DNA of 64,000 bases from Gammaproteobacteria bacterium (GTDB taxonomy: Bacteria; Pseudomonadota; Gammaproteobacteria; Steroidobacterales; Rariloculaceae). The position numbers and the translations under genes are program-made. This document shows, piece by piece, positions 9,835 to 18,431 of this stretch. The stretch's first letter is position 1, and every line of letters starts with the position of its first letter. The notes beneath the pieces are model-generated. The model was not told the origin of the DNA and did no database searches. It worked only from the letters and a program-made list of their open reading frames with translations. The stretch spans positions 1 to 64,000 of the forward strand of contig DASVDR010000010.1 in the NCBI GenBank assembly GCA_036381015.1, in the 5' to 3' direction.

Positions 9835-10278
9835 ATGGCTCGTGCCGATGCTGTAACGCCCCACACCGGGAACCGAATCCGCACCGCGAGCGGGATCACT
9901 GCCTTGCTGGGCGTATGGCTGATCATCGCGGCTTTTACCGTCGCGGTGTCGCAGGAGGCCTACTGGAACGATCTGCTGGTCGGCATCGTCGTGCTGATTC
10001 TCGGCGTGACCCGACTTTCGCGGCCGACCGAGGGCACGAAGCCGGCGGGCTGGGTGAACGCCGCGATCGGCGTATGGCTCATCGCCGCGCCTTTCATCCT
10101 GGGCTACGCCGAGGACCAGGAGAGGTGGAACGACATCATCGTCGGCGTGCTCGTCCTGATCTTCGGCGCATGGAGCGCGTCGCTGCCGACGGAGTACGAA
10201 GCCGACCGCACCGTCACCACGGACACGACGACGACCGGCGGCACGACGCACGCCGCGTCGCGGCGAAGGCACCGGTAG
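9835..10278 (+). CDS. SPW repeat membrane protein
   Basis: A 147-residue inner-membrane protein with two SPW-type repeats, each a pair of membrane helices. The first is at about 20-57 (GVWLIIAAFTV, then YWNDLLVGIVVLILG) and the second at about 77-115 (GVWLIAAPFILGY, then RWNDIIVGVLVLIFG). A Thr-rich then basic tail follows (TTDTTTTGGTTHAASRRRHR). The ATG at 9835 is set by an SD GGAGG 8 bases upstream. Family function is unknown; SPW proteins are often seen among stress-related genes (recall). It stands alone. Confidence 0.85.
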   Translation: MARADAVTPHTGNRIRTASGITALLGVWLIIAAFTVAVSQEAYWNDLLVGIVVLILGVTRLSRPTEGTKPAGWVNAAIGVWLIAAPFILGYAEDQERWNDIIVGVLVLIFGAWSASLPTEYEADRTVTTDTTTTGGTTHAASRRRHR

Positions 10279-10400
10279 CGCGCGGCTGAATTCGGCCGAC
10301 CACGAGCGGGCGCGTCCAGCGGCGCCCGTTCGATGCCGGCCCGCAATCCCGAGCCGCGGCGGTCTCTCGCCGCGGCCCTTTCTCTCTGTATCATGGCGCC

Positions 10401-11201
10401 GTGTTCGGATTCCTCACCAGGCGGCGGCGCCGGCGGATTCTCGAGCGCGCGTCGATCCCGGACGCGCTGTGGCGTGCCACGATCGACGCGGTGCCCGCGT
10501 TGGCGCGCCTCGATCCCGAGACGCAGGAAAGGCTTCGGGCGCTCGCGCTTCTGTTCCTTCACGAGAAGCGGATCGAGCCGGCCGGAGGGCTCGTGCTCGA
10601 CGACGCGATGCGGGTGCGAATCGCGGCGCTCGCGTGCCGGCCGGTGCTCGAGCTCGGCCTCGATTGCTACGCCGGCTTCAAATCGGTGATCGTCTATCCC
10701 GGAGAGTTCGTCGTCCGGGATCGTGAGCACGTGGACGAGAGCGGAGTCGTGCACGTCGGCGACGACGTGCTGAGCGGGGAGTCTTGGGACTTCGGGCCGG
10801 TCGTGCTCGGCTGGGAAGACGTCGAAGCGAGCGGGCAGGGTGACGGCTACGACGTGGTCGCGCACGAGTTCGCGCACAAGCTGGACTTGCTGGACGGGGC
10901 GGTCGACGGGCTGCCGCCGCTGCACCGCGAAATGCGGGTCGCCGAATGGACCGCGGCGTTTCAGTCCGCCTACGACGATCTCGTCGAGCGCGTCGAGCGC
11001 GGCTGCGACACGTGGATCGACCCCTATGCGGCCGAAGACCCGGGTGAGTTCTTCGCGGTTTGCACGGAGCTCTTCTTCGACGTCCCGCGCGCTCTCGCGC
11101 GGCGCTATCCGGACCTTTACGCGCAGCTCGCCGCGTTCTTCAAGCAGGATCCGGCGGCGGGCCCGGGGAGAAAGCCCGCGCGGCTCGAGGGCGCGACTTG
11201 A
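10401..11201 (+). CDS. mtfA: MtfA-like zinc metallopeptidase (M90)
   Basis: A 266-residue cytosolic protein with the gluzincin motif H155-E-F-A-H159 in DVVAHEFAHKLDLLDG. A downstream AEDPGEFFAVCTELFFD stretch supplies the likely third zinc ligand. Length and motifs match MtfA/YeeI, an aminopeptidase that in E. coli binds the glucose-PTS repressor Mlc. Whether Mlc exists here is unknown, so the target is open. The start is GTG at 10401. A small membrane-protein gene follows on the same strand. Confidence 0.85.
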   Translation: MFGFLTRRRRRRILERASIPDALWRATIDAVPALARLDPETQERLRALALLFLHEKRIEPAGGLVLDDAMRVRIAALACRPVLELGLDCYAGFKSVIVYPGEFVVRDREHVDESGVVHVGDDVLSGESWDFGPVVLGWEDVEASGQGDGYDVVAHEFAHKLDLLDGAVDGLPPLHREMRVAEWTAAFQSAYDDLVERVERGCDTWIDPYAAEDPGEFFAVCTELFFDVPRALARRYPDLYAQLAAFFKQDPAAGPGRKPARLEGAT

Positions 11202-11262
11202 CCGCGCCGCCGCAACCTGCAATCGTGCCGCGGCCTCGTGCTTGTGGCCCAAGACTCGCTTG

Positions 11263-11673
11263 TTGGTAAAGCTTCTCGACCTCGTCGCGGCGTATGCGCC
11301 GTGGCTCGTTGCGATCTCCGTCGTGAGTCTCCTGATCGGCGCCCTGCTCGTGCCGGCAATGATCGTCAGGATTCCGCCGGACTACTTTCTGCCGCGCCGC
11401 CGACGGCGGCTCGCGGCGGGCGGCAGGCACCCCGCCGCGAAAGTCGCGCTCGCGGCCGCGAAGAACGGCCTCGGCGCGCTGCTTTTGCTGGTCGGCGTCG
11501 CGTTGCTCTTTCTTCCCGGGCAGGGACTGCTCACGCTGCTGGCGGGCCTGACGATCATGGACTACCCGGGAAAGTACGCCTTCGAGCGCTGGCTCGTCCG
11601 GCGGCCGCGCGTGCTGCCCGCGCTGAACTGGTTGCGGGCTCGCTACGGCCGGCGGCCGCTGATCGCGCCCTGA
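11263..11673 (+). CDS. PGPGW-type small membrane protein
   Basis: About 136 residues with three hydrophobic segments: VAAYAPWLVAISVVSLLIGA, GLGALLLLVGVALLFLPG, and LTLLAGLTIMDYPGKYAF. The FLPGQGLLTLLAGLTIM core resembles the PGPGW family of putative transmembrane proteins of unknown role. The C-terminus is basic. The start is uncertain: TTG at 11263 is the best fit, with other TTG codons just upstream and no clear SD. It probably shares a transcript with the peptidase gene. Confidence 0.65.
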   Translation: MVKLLDLVAAYAPWLVAISVVSLLIGALLVPAMIVRIPPDYFLPRRRRRLAAGGRHPAAKVALAAAKNGLGALLLLVGVALLFLPGQGLLTLLAGLTIMDYPGKYAFERWLVRRPRVLPALNWLRARYGRRPLIAP

Positions 11674-11694
11674 CGTCGCCCGGCGCCGAGCCGT

Positions 11695-12180
11695 CTAGAC
11701 GAAGCGCATCACGACGAATACGCCGACCATCGCGAAGCCGAGCGCGAGCTTCGCGGCGGCGCCGAGCAGCATGCCGAGCGTAGCGCCGAAGCCCGCTCGC
11801 CCCGCCTCCGTCAGATCCTTGTCCGCGGAAAGCTCGCCGAGCACCGCGCCGATGAACGGGCCGATCAGCACGCCGATCAGACCGAAGAAGATTCCGACGA
11901 TCGCCCCGATCGCCGCGCCCAATGCCGCCCGGCGCGAGGCGCCGTAGCGCGTGGCGCCGAGCGATCCGGCGATGAAATCGAGCACGAAGGCGAGGACGGC
12001 GAGAACGCCGAGGAGGACCAACGTTCCGGCGCCGATGTACTGGAAGTCCTCGGCCCATGCACCGACGACGAAGCCCGCGAACAGGAGCACGGGGCCGGGC
12101 AGCGCGGGAAGCACGAGCCCGGCAAGGCCCCCGACGATCAGGACGACCGCGAGGAGCCAGAGGAGGGTCGTCGTCAACAT
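11695..12180 (-). CDS. DUF456 family membrane protein
   Basis: A 161-residue protein with several membrane segments. It opens MLTTTLLWLLAVVLIVGGLA and continues LVLPALPGPVLLFAGFVVGA, with Gly-rich helices near the end (AALGAAIGAIVGIFFGLIG). The LPxLPGP motif and Gly-zipper helices are typical of DUF456. The start ATG overlaps the stop of the upstream cytochrome b561 gene as TGATG, so translation is coupled. Molecular function is unknown. Confidence 0.85.
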   Translation of the reverse strand: MLTTTLLWLLAVVLIVGGLAGLVLPALPGPVLLFAGFVVGAWAEDFQYIGAGTLVLLGVLAVLAFVLDFIAGSLGATRYGASRRAALGAAIGAIVGIFFGLIGVLIGPFIGAVLGELSADKDLTEAGRAGFGATLGMLLGAAAKLALGFAMVGVFVVMRFV

Positions 12181-12761
12181 CAGCCCGGCGGGCGCGCCGG
12201 CTCCGCCTGCTCGTGGGCTTTTCCGGGCACGAGCATCTTGCCGAAGGTGCCGTCCTGGTTGAACGCGGAGTGCTTGTAAACGCCGACGAGGTGCAAGAGG
12301 GTGAGGATCAGCACGGTCACGGCGGCTCCGGCGTGCACGCGGTGCAGCGCGTCCCGGACCGCGAAATTCTGCTCGAACGGGCTCGGAATCACGAACCAGT
12401 GCCACACGCCGATCCCGTCGCCGCCGAACCACACCATCAGCGGGCCGGAGATCAGCATGGCCGCGAGCGCTGCGAGCAGCGTGTAGTGGACGTATTTCCC
12501 TATCAGGAAAAACACGCCGCGCTGCTTCGGCAGCGGCCCCGGATGCCCGTATCCGAAGCGCAAGATGATGCGCGCCCACAAAAACACGTAGCTCGTGATC
12601 GCGATCGACGTGTGGAGCAGGAGCGTGTCGGCCCGCTCCTGGCCTTGCAGCGTGGAGATCGTGTCACCGATGAAAAGCAGCACGATCACGACGATCGCCG
12701 TGAACCAGTGCAGCGCGATTGAAAGCCATCCGTAGCCGGCAGCGGTATCCTTGATCGGCAT
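12180..12761 (-). CDS. Cytochrome b561 family protein
   Basis: A 193-residue, four-helix inner-membrane protein of the bacterial cytochrome b561 type, which binds b hemes and moves electrons between quinol and a periplasmic or membrane acceptor. Candidate heme-ligand histidines lie in IALHWFTA, LLLHTSIAIT, DALHRVHAGAAV and LLHLVGVYKH. Length and His placement match the family. The C-terminus ends in a soluble tail (FGKMLVPGKAHEQ). It is the first gene of a two-gene unit with DUF456. The physiological partner is unknown. Confidence 0.85.
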   Translation of the reverse strand: MPIKDTAAGYGWLSIALHWFTAIVVIVLLFIGDTISTLQGQERADTLLLHTSIAITSYVFLWARIILRFGYGHPGPLPKQRGVFFLIGKYVHYTLLAALAAMLISGPLMVWFGGDGIGVWHWFVIPSPFEQNFAVRDALHRVHAGAAVTVLILTLLHLVGVYKHSAFNQDGTFGKMLVPGKAHEQAEPARPPG

Positions 12762-12854
12762 CGACTCGTCTCATGAACTCCCCGGTTCGGGGGGCATCGG
12801 CCCTCTATTGTACCGGTACCGGCGCCGGGTGCCGGACATGCGTTTCGGGCGTTC

Positions 12855-12983
12855 GGCGCCGGGCACGATCTCGGCGCCGCCGGACGCGATCCGGGCGCCG
12901 CCGGGCACGATCTCGACCCCGATGGATACGATCGCGACGCCGCCGGGCACGATCCCGACGCCGGCCACGATCTCGGCGCCGGC
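12855..12983. repeat. Degenerate 21-bp tandem repeat
   Basis: Six units around the core CACGATCTCG begin at 12864, 12885, 12906, 12927, 12948 and 12966, so spacing is 21, 21, 21, 21 and 18 bases. The flanking part of each unit is GCGCCGCCGGG-like. Because 21 and 18 are multiples of three, both strands stay open. On the minus strand the units read as a 7-residue EIVPGGA-like repeat after a possible start MFSLFKKPDA at 13091. Coding status is unproven. Confidence 0.7.
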
Positions 12984-13089
12984 GTGATGCCGGGGCTGCA
13001 TTTCGAGGCGGATTTGCCGGCATCGAACCGCGGGCAGCCGCCGGAGGCCGCTCCCGGAGCGAGCGTCGGGCTTCTTGAATAGGCTAAAC

Positions 13090-13129
13090 ATCGACTATTC
13101 GGGATACGGAAGAATCCCGTACAATCGAT
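13090..13129. promoter_or_regulatory. Imperfect 16-bp inverted repeat (possible operator or hairpin)
   Basis: Left arm ATCGACTATTCGGGAT (13090-13105) pairs with right arm ATCCCGTACAATCGAT (13114-13129) across an 8-base spacer, with 13 of 16 positions complementary. It is an AT-richer island in GC-rich DNA. There is no T-run, so it is a poor terminator. It could bind a dimeric regulator or form an RNA hairpin. No gene starts close enough to assign a target. Confidence 0.4.
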
Positions 13130-13354
13130 CATGCCCCGGGGCGCGGCGCGCCCATGGTTGTCCCTCTCAACCAACCGACCCCCAGAGCGGCGCCCCCGGG
13201 GCGCCTTTCCCGCGCGCTCGCCGGCTCACCTCGCGCGGGTCGCGCTACGCCGCAAGATCGCAGAGTGCGGCCCTCATCCTTGTCAACAACGGTCCGAGTA
13301 TCGGATAGTTCGCAACCGCCATACCGTGCGAAGAAAAACGAAGGGGGGCTCCCG

Positions 13355-13511
13355 ATGCGCCGTCACGCCTTGGCGTTCGCGATCTCGGCCTGCGTTGCCG
13401 GCTCGCCCCGGCGGCGAGTCGGCCACGGCGTCCTCCTCGGCGAGCGCCAGCGGCGCGCGCAACGGCCCGGAATGGGCCGTGCTGCTCGGCGGCACGACCT
13501 TCGAGCCGTGA
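13355..13511 (+). pseudogene. Possible frameshifted short secreted peptide
   Basis: After an SD-like AGGGGGG, an ATG at 13355 opens MRRHALAFAISACVAG, which looks like a short signal or lipoprotein peptide. The frame then turns into Arg-rich nonsense. Moving one frame from about 13405 gives GGESATASSSASASGARNGP and EWAVLLGGTTFEP up to a TGA at 13509-13511. An extra base in CCCCGG near 13408 would explain this. The restored product is only about 50 residues and has no recognised family. Confidence 0.3.
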
Positions 13512-13622
13512 GAGCGACTCGACGAAACGTACGGCACAGGGAGCTCGAATGACCCCCGATTGCATCGCCGCGCGGGCCCGACGCCCGCGGGCCCCCGTTT
13601 GCGAACCCCACGGAGGATTCGG

Positions 13623-14219
13623 ATGGATGGACAGGATCTGCAGCCGCACGACGGGGCGCCCGCGCCCGGAAGCTTCTTCCTGAGCTGGCTGCAGAGTCCG
13701 TTCTCGGTCGGAGCGGTGGCGCCGAGCGGCCGCGAGCTCGGGCGGCTGATGACGCTCGGTATCGGCCCGGGCTCGCGCGTCCTCGAGCTCGGCGCGGGGA
13801 CGGGGACGCTCACGCAGGCGATTCTCGACCGCGGCGTTTCGCCGGCCGATCTCTTCGCCGTGGAACAGAATCCGAAATTTGCGGCCATACTGAAAGACCG
13901 GTTCCCGTCGTGCACGATCGTCACGGCGGATGCCCAATCGCTCTCTCGGCACTTGCATAGCCTTCGCGGAAGCATGGATTATGTGGTCAGCGGCCTGCCG
14001 TTGCTGCTCTTCACGGCCCGGCAGAAGATGCGGGTGCTGGAGCAGGCCTTCTCGATGTTGATGCCGCAGGGATGCTTACATCAGTTCACCTATGGGGGCC
14101 GGTGCTCGGTCGGCCGCGCGCTGCTTTCGCGGTTGGGGCTCGATGCCGCGCTGATCGGCGTTGCCGCACGCAACATCCCGCCCGCGTTCGTTTACCGTCT
14201 GACCAGAGCTCATGACTGA
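13623..14219 (+). CDS. SAM-dependent methyltransferase, phospholipid N-methyltransferase-like
   Basis: A 198-residue class I methyltransferase. The N-terminal FFLSWLQSPFSVGAVAPSGR matches the opening of PmtA-type phosphatidylethanolamine methyltransferases, as does the SAM-binding motif VLELGAGTGTLTQAIL (about 56-71). An acidic residue follows the second strand (FAVEQNPKF). KsgA-like rRNA dimethylases share the fold, but the SPF..GAVAPSG start favours the lipid enzyme. The ATG at 13623 follows an SD GGAGG. It overlaps the next gene by 8 bases, so the two are likely co-translated. Confidence 0.7.
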   Translation: MDGQDLQPHDGAPAPGSFFLSWLQSPFSVGAVAPSGRELGRLMTLGIGPGSRVLELGAGTGTLTQAILDRGVSPADLFAVEQNPKFAAILKDRFPSCTIVTADAQSLSRHLHSLRGSMDYVVSGLPLLLFTARQKMRVLEQAFSMLMPQGCLHQFTYGGRCSVGRALLSRLGLDAALIGVAARNIPPAFVYRLTRAHD

Positions 14220-15474
14220 ATCGCCCGTCGTCTTTTCGACACCGATCGCGACGCGGGTCGCCGCGGCCGCGGCGCTCGCGTGGCTGCTCGCCGGGTGCGG
14301 CAGCAACGGCGCAGGGGGCGCCGGTGCGCCGCAGGCGCTGATGTCGCCGGCGGGCGCCGGCAGCGGCGAGCCGCATCTCGCCGTCACCGACGACGGCCGG
14401 GCCGTGCTGAGCTGGCTCGAGCCGACCGCGGACGGCTACGCGCTGCGCTTCTCCACGCTCACGGACGGCGGCTGGAGCGCGCCCCAGGTCGTTGCGAGCG
14501 GCACGGATTTCTTCGTCAACTGGGCTGATTTTCCGTCCGTTCAGCCGATCACGGCCGACGTCTGGGCCGCGCATTGGCTGCGAATGGCCGAGGGCAGCTT
14601 CGCTTCGTACGACATCGTTCTGTCGTTGTCGACCGACGGCGGCCGCACGTGGAGCGACGGCGAGCTGCTGAACAGGGACGGCGTGCTGACCGAGCACGGA
14701 TTCGCGTCGCTGTTTCCGTGGGGCGGCGACATCGGCGCGGTATGGCTCGACGGCCGCCGACTCGCGGAGCAGTTCGAGAGCGGCGTCGTCGATCCGGACG
14801 TGCCCGTCGGCACGAGCTTGCGCTTCGCGCGCATCCGCTACGACGGGACGGTCACGGAGCGGGGAGAGCTCGACGAGCTCGTGTGCGACTGCTGCGCGAC
14901 GGATGCCGTCGTCACGGATGCCGGGCCGGCCGTCGTCTACCGCGACCGCAGCCCGGAGGAGATTCGCGACATCAAGCTTCTGCGGCACATCGGCTCGGAA
15001 TGGGCCGCGCCCGTGAGCGTCGCCGCGGACGGCTGGCGCATCGAGGGCTGCCCGGTGAATGGCCCCGCGATCGCCGCCCGGGGCGAGGAGATCGCGGCCG
15101 CTTGGTTCACCGCCGCGGAGGAGCGTCCGCGACTGCGGCTCGCGCGGTCGACCGACGGCGGCGCCACGTTCGCCCCGGCGATCGATGTCGACGGGAACCG
15201 CGCATTCGGGTACGCCGACGTCGTGCTGCTCGACGACGGCGCCGCTTACGTCAGCTGGTGGCGCCGCGGCGGGGCGGGAGGCCTCGCGCTCGCCGTGCGG
15301 CGCGTTGCCCCCGACGGCGGGCTTGGCGAGATGCGGATCGTCGCGGAAAGCGACGTCGCGCAGCCGCTCGACGTGCCGCAGATGGTCGCGGCCGGCGACC
15401 GCCTGGTCTTCGTCTGGACGGATGCCGCGGAAATGCGCGTGAAAACGGCAGCAATGCGGCTTCCTCGGAGCTAG
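14212..15474 (+). CDS. Lipoprotein with sialidase-like (BNR) repeats
   Basis: A 420-residue predicted lipoprotein. A hydrophobic signal ends in the lipobox LLAGC with C29, followed by a Gly/Ala/Ser linker. The mature part has Asp-box-like turns typical of sialidase/BNR beta-propellers (STDGGRTWSDG and STDGGATFAPA). A CDCC cluster lies mid-protein (ELVCDCCATDAV). No catalytic sialidase set was recognised, so enzymatic activity is not claimed. It sits between the methyltransferase gene and a lipoprotein hydrolase gene on the same strand. Confidence 0.75.
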   Translation: MTESPVVFSTPIATRVAAAAALAWLLAGCGSNGAGGAGAPQALMSPAGAGSGEPHLAVTDDGRAVLSWLEPTADGYALRFSTLTDGGWSAPQVVASGTDFFVNWADFPSVQPITADVWAAHWLRMAEGSFASYDIVLSLSTDGGRTWSDGELLNRDGVLTEHGFASLFPWGGDIGAVWLDGRRLAEQFESGVVDPDVPVGTSLRFARIRYDGTVTERGELDELVCDCCATDAVVTDAGPAVVYRDRSPEEIRDIKLLRHIGSEWAAPVSVAADGWRIEGCPVNGPAIAARGEEIAAAWFTAAEERPRLRLARSTDGGATFAPAIDVDGNRAFGYADVVLLDDGAAYVSWWRRGGAGGLALAVRRVAPDGGLGEMRIVAESDVAQPLDVPQMVAAGDRLVFVWTDAAEMRVKTAAMRLPRS

Positions 15475-15494
15475 CGAGGAGCCCGTCCGGGATC

Positions 15495-16535
15495 ATGATG
15501 CGGCTGCTCGGAAGGCCCCACATCGTCGGGTTTTTGCGACCGTCGCCCGTCGTGCGGACGCGGAAGCTGGTCGTCGGAGGATTGCGCGGGCTGCTGGCCG
15601 CCGCGGGCCTCGCGGCGATCGCGGCGCTCTCCGGCTGCGTCACGCGCGCGCCGCTCGCGCAGACCTATGACGGGCCGCGCGAGCTCCCGTCCGCGCTGGC
15701 CGCTCGATTCGCGTACGAGCCTGAGCCGCTCGTCGTCGAGAGCGACCCGCTTCGAGAGCGGCGGCGCTTCGACGTGCACGAGATCGTGCTGCCGGGAGTC
15801 GGCGAGCCCGATGCCGAGCCGATCTCATTCGAGTACTACGACGTGGAGGGCGACGCCGCGACCCCCATTATCGTCGTGTTACCGATCGTCAACGGGAACC
15901 TGATCGTATCGCGCTACTTCGCGCGGTATTTCGTCGACCAGGGGTGGGCCGTGGCGGTCCTCGATCGCGAGGGCGATCCGCTGGATCACGCGCTCGAGGA
16001 TCCGGAGCACCTGATCCGGCGCAACCTCCTCGACTACCTCCGGGTGCTCGATTGGGCCGAGGCGAACCCGGAATTCGATGCGATCGGCGTCTTCGGGATC
16101 AGCTTCGGCGGCATGGCGGCCGTGATGCTGGCCGCGCTCGACGACCGGATCGACGCGGTCGTGGCCGCGATGGCGGGAGGGGATCTTCCGTACCTGATGA
16201 CGCACACGAGCTATCGCAGCATCGCGCGGCAAGTGCACAGGGCGCTCCAGGAGACCGGCATGAGCCGCTCCGGCATGCGGCAGCGCCTCGACGAGCTCAT
16301 CTCCACCGACCCGCTCGCGCTCGCCCCTTACGTCGACGCCGAGGACGTGATGCTCGTGATGACGCGAACGGACATGATCGTGCCGTTCGAGACTCAGCAG
16401 GCGCTGCGCGCGCGCCTCGGCCGGCCGGAGACGCTGTATTTGCCGACCGGACATCGGACTTCCGTCATCTACTTCCCGCTGCTGCGCAGCAGCGCGTACG
16501 ACTTCTTCGCGCGGCAGTTCGCGTCGCCGAATTGA
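15495..16535 (+). CDS. Alpha/beta hydrolase lipoprotein
   Basis: 346 residues. The N-terminus has a membrane segment ending in a lipobox-like ALSGC with C48. An alpha/beta hydrolase fold follows, with the nucleophile elbow GVFGISFGG (G-x-S-x-G). Later DMIVPFE and PTGHRTSVIY supply plausible acid and His members of the triad. The substrate is unknown; an esterase or dienelactone hydrolase-like role is possible. Two adjacent ATGs at 15495 and 15498 are possible starts. It begins 20 bases after the preceding lipoprotein gene. Confidence 0.75.
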   Translation: MMRLLGRPHIVGFLRPSPVVRTRKLVVGGLRGLLAAAGLAAIAALSGCVTRAPLAQTYDGPRELPSALAARFAYEPEPLVVESDPLRERRRFDVHEIVLPGVGEPDAEPISFEYYDVEGDAATPIIVVLPIVNGNLIVSRYFARYFVDQGWAVAVLDREGDPLDHALEDPEHLIRRNLLDYLRVLDWAEANPEFDAIGVFGISFGGMAAVMLAALDDRIDAVVAAMAGGDLPYLMTHTSYRSIARQVHRALQETGMSRSGMRQRLDELISTDPLALAPYVDAEDVMLVMTRTDMIVPFETQQALRARLGRPETLYLPTGHRTSVIYFPLLRSSAYDFFARQFASPN

Positions 16536-16550
16536 CGCCGGGTGCCGTTG

Positions 16551-17657
16551 TCAGGCGCCGAGCCGCTCGCGAACGTGCTCGGCGATCGCGAGCGACGCGG
16601 TGAGCCCGGGCGATTCGATCCCGAAAAGATGCACGAGGCGCGGCCCGCCCGAATCGCCTTCGACACGGATGTCGAAATCGGCCGGCGGCTCCCCGGGGCC
16701 GCTGAGCTTGGGGCGGACTCCGACATAACCCGGCGTCAGCCCGCCGTCCGGAAGCGCCGGCCAGTACCGCCGCACTGCGGCGTAGAAGCGCTCCGCTCGC
16801 GACGCATCGAGCGCGTAATCGATGCGCTCGGTCCACTCGACGTCCGGGCCGAAGCGCGTGCGGCCGGCGAGATCGAGCGTCGCGTGGATGCCGAGCCCGC
16901 CGGGCTCCGGCAGAGGGTAGACGAGGTGCCGAAACGGGCTCGCGCCGGCGTACAGGAAGTAATTTCCTTTCGCATAGCGCACGCTCGGCGCACTTCCCCC
17001 GAGGCCGCGAATCGACCGCGCGACCTTCTCCGCATGCAGACCGCCGGCATTCACCACGCAGGCCGCATCGATCTCCGTGATCTCGCCGTCCGTCGCGATC
17101 CGCAGCCGCAGGCGGCCGCCGTCGACTCGCCCGTCGATCAGCTCCGAGCGCAGCGCGACATGGCCGCCGGCACGCTCGAGATCGCCTTGCAGCGCGAGCA
17201 TGAAGCCGTGGCTGTCGACGATCCCGGTGGACGGCGACAGGAGCCCGGAGACGCCGACGACCGCCGGCTCCAGCGCTTCGAGCTCGCTGCTATCGAGCCT
17301 GCGAAGATCGGCGACTCCGTTCGCCGCGGCCGTCGCGCGCAGCGCGTCGAGTCGCGGCTCCTGCTCGTCGTCGACGGCGACGATGACCTTACCGCAGCGT
17401 CGATGCGCGATGCCTTTCTCCGCGCAGTATCGATACAGCGCGTCGCGGCCGCGCACGCACAACTGCGCTTTGAGGCTGCCCGGCGTATAGTAGATGCCGG
17501 CATGAATGACCTCCGAGCTCCGCGACGACGTCTCCGCCCCGATCGCCGAATTCTTCTCGAGCACGACCACCTCGCGGCCCCCGACCGCGAGCGCGCGGGC
17601 GACTGCCAGGCCGACGACGCCCGCTCCGATGACGACGCTTTCGATCTGCTCACTCAT
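16551..17657 (-). CDS. lhgO: L-2-hydroxyglutarate oxidase-like FAD oxidoreductase
   Basis: A 368-residue member of the DAO/LhgO family. The N-terminal FAD-binding Rossmann motif is VVIGAGVVGLAVARAL, followed by EKNSAIGAETSSRSSEVIHAGIYY, where the SSRNSxVIHAGIYY-type signature marks LhgO-like enzymes. The C-terminal GIESPGLTASLAIAEHV completes the FAD site. LhgO oxidises L-2-hydroxyglutarate to 2-oxoglutarate and passes electrons to the membrane quinone pool. Related glycine- or glycerol-3-phosphate-type oxidases cannot be excluded. The gene converges with the hydrolase gene, 15 bases apart. Confidence 0.8.
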   Translation of the reverse strand: MSEQIESVVIGAGVVGLAVARALAVGGREVVVLEKNSAIGAETSSRSSEVIHAGIYYTPGSLKAQLCVRGRDALYRYCAEKGIAHRRCGKVIVAVDDEQEPRLDALRATAAANGVADLRRLDSSELEALEPAVVGVSGLLSPSTGIVDSHGFMLALQGDLERAGGHVALRSELIDGRVDGGRLRLRIATDGEITEIDAACVVNAGGLHAEKVARSIRGLGGSAPSVRYAKGNYFLYAGASPFRHLVYPLPEPGGLGIHATLDLAGRTRFGPDVEWTERIDYALDASRAERFYAAVRRYWPALPDGGLTPGYVGVRPKLSGPGEPPADFDIRVEGDSGGPRLVHLFGIESPGLTASLAIAEHVRERLGA

Positions 17658-17782
17658 TCGTTCCGACTCGGGCGGCTGCGGGCGCCGGATTATTGGCGTG
17701 CGTGGCGCCGGCCGTCAAGCTCGACTTGCGTCGAAAGGTAACTAGAATCATCGGCTTATAGCGCAAGAATCCCGGAGGTCAG

Positions 17783-18367
17783 ATGCCCGACAGCGTTCCG
17801 CGTTTGCGGCCCGCGCAACTCGACGACTTCGCCGACGCGATTCGCTCGCGGCGCTCGATCGATCTCTTCGAGCCCGGAGCGCCCGGAACCGAGGTGCTTC
17901 TCCAGGCGATCGAGCTTGCGCGCTGGGCGCCGAATCACCGGCTCACGGAGCCATGGCGTTTTTACCTTATCGGTGAGCGCACCGCTGATGATATCGTCCG
18001 CTTCGCCGCGGAGTTCGAGACCGCGGTCAAAGGCGAGCAGGCGGGCGCCGCACGGTTCGCGCGTCTCAAGGCGATTCCGGCGTTCTTCGTGCTGACTTGC
18101 AGGAAAAGCGACGACGCGTTGCTTCAGCAGGAGGATTATGCCGCCTGCTGTTGCGCCGCGCAGAACTTGATGCTCTATCTCTGGCAGTGCGGCATCGGCG
18201 TGAAGTGGACGACCGGCGCTATGACGCGCGAGCGGCGCTTCTACGAGATCGTCGGCATCGATCCCGCAGCCGAGATGCTCGTCGGCTTCTTTTGGTACGG
18301 GCGGCCGAAGGTCGTGCCCAGCAAGAAGCGTCGCGAGGTCGCCGCGATAGTGGTGCAGCGGCCGTAG
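17783..18367 (+). CDS. Nitroreductase family protein
   Basis: A 194-residue FMN-dependent nitroreductase-fold protein. The N-terminal IRSRRSIDLFEPGAP is the usual phosphate/FMN-binding RRS motif. ARWAPNHRLTEPWRFYLIG is the second family hallmark and resembles YdjA-like short nitroreductases. A Cys-rich DYAACCCAAQNLMLYLWQCG helix lines the dimer interface region. Start ATG follows an SD GGAGG. A TetR regulator gene lies 64 bases downstream on the same strand, so the pair may be regulated together. The natural substrate is unknown. Confidence 0.85.
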   Translation: MPDSVPRLRPAQLDDFADAIRSRRSIDLFEPGAPGTEVLLQAIELARWAPNHRLTEPWRFYLIGERTADDIVRFAAEFETAVKGEQAGAARFARLKAIPAFFVLTCRKSDDALLQQEDYAACCCAAQNLMLYLWQCGIGVKWTTGAMTRERRFYEIVGIDPAAEMLVGFFWYGRPKVVPSKKRREVAAIVVQRP

Positions 18368-18431
18368 CGGGCGGCTCGGGCCGATCGGGAGAACGCCGGG
18401 CCGCCGATCGTCAAGCGAGGCAGAGGCAATC

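Larger units (their letters stand above)
12762..13622. other. Large intergenic region with repeats and a dyad
   Basis: 861 bp without an intact gene. It holds a 21-bp tandem repeat (12855-12983), an imperfect 16-bp dyad (13090-13129) and the relic of a short secreted peptide (13355-13511). Open frames cross it on both strands but none shows a family signature; high G+C makes such frames common. Confidence 0.45.

Noticed and set aside
12855-12983. CRISPR array
   Set aside because: The repeats are contiguous, degenerate 21-mers without spacers, and there are no cas genes.
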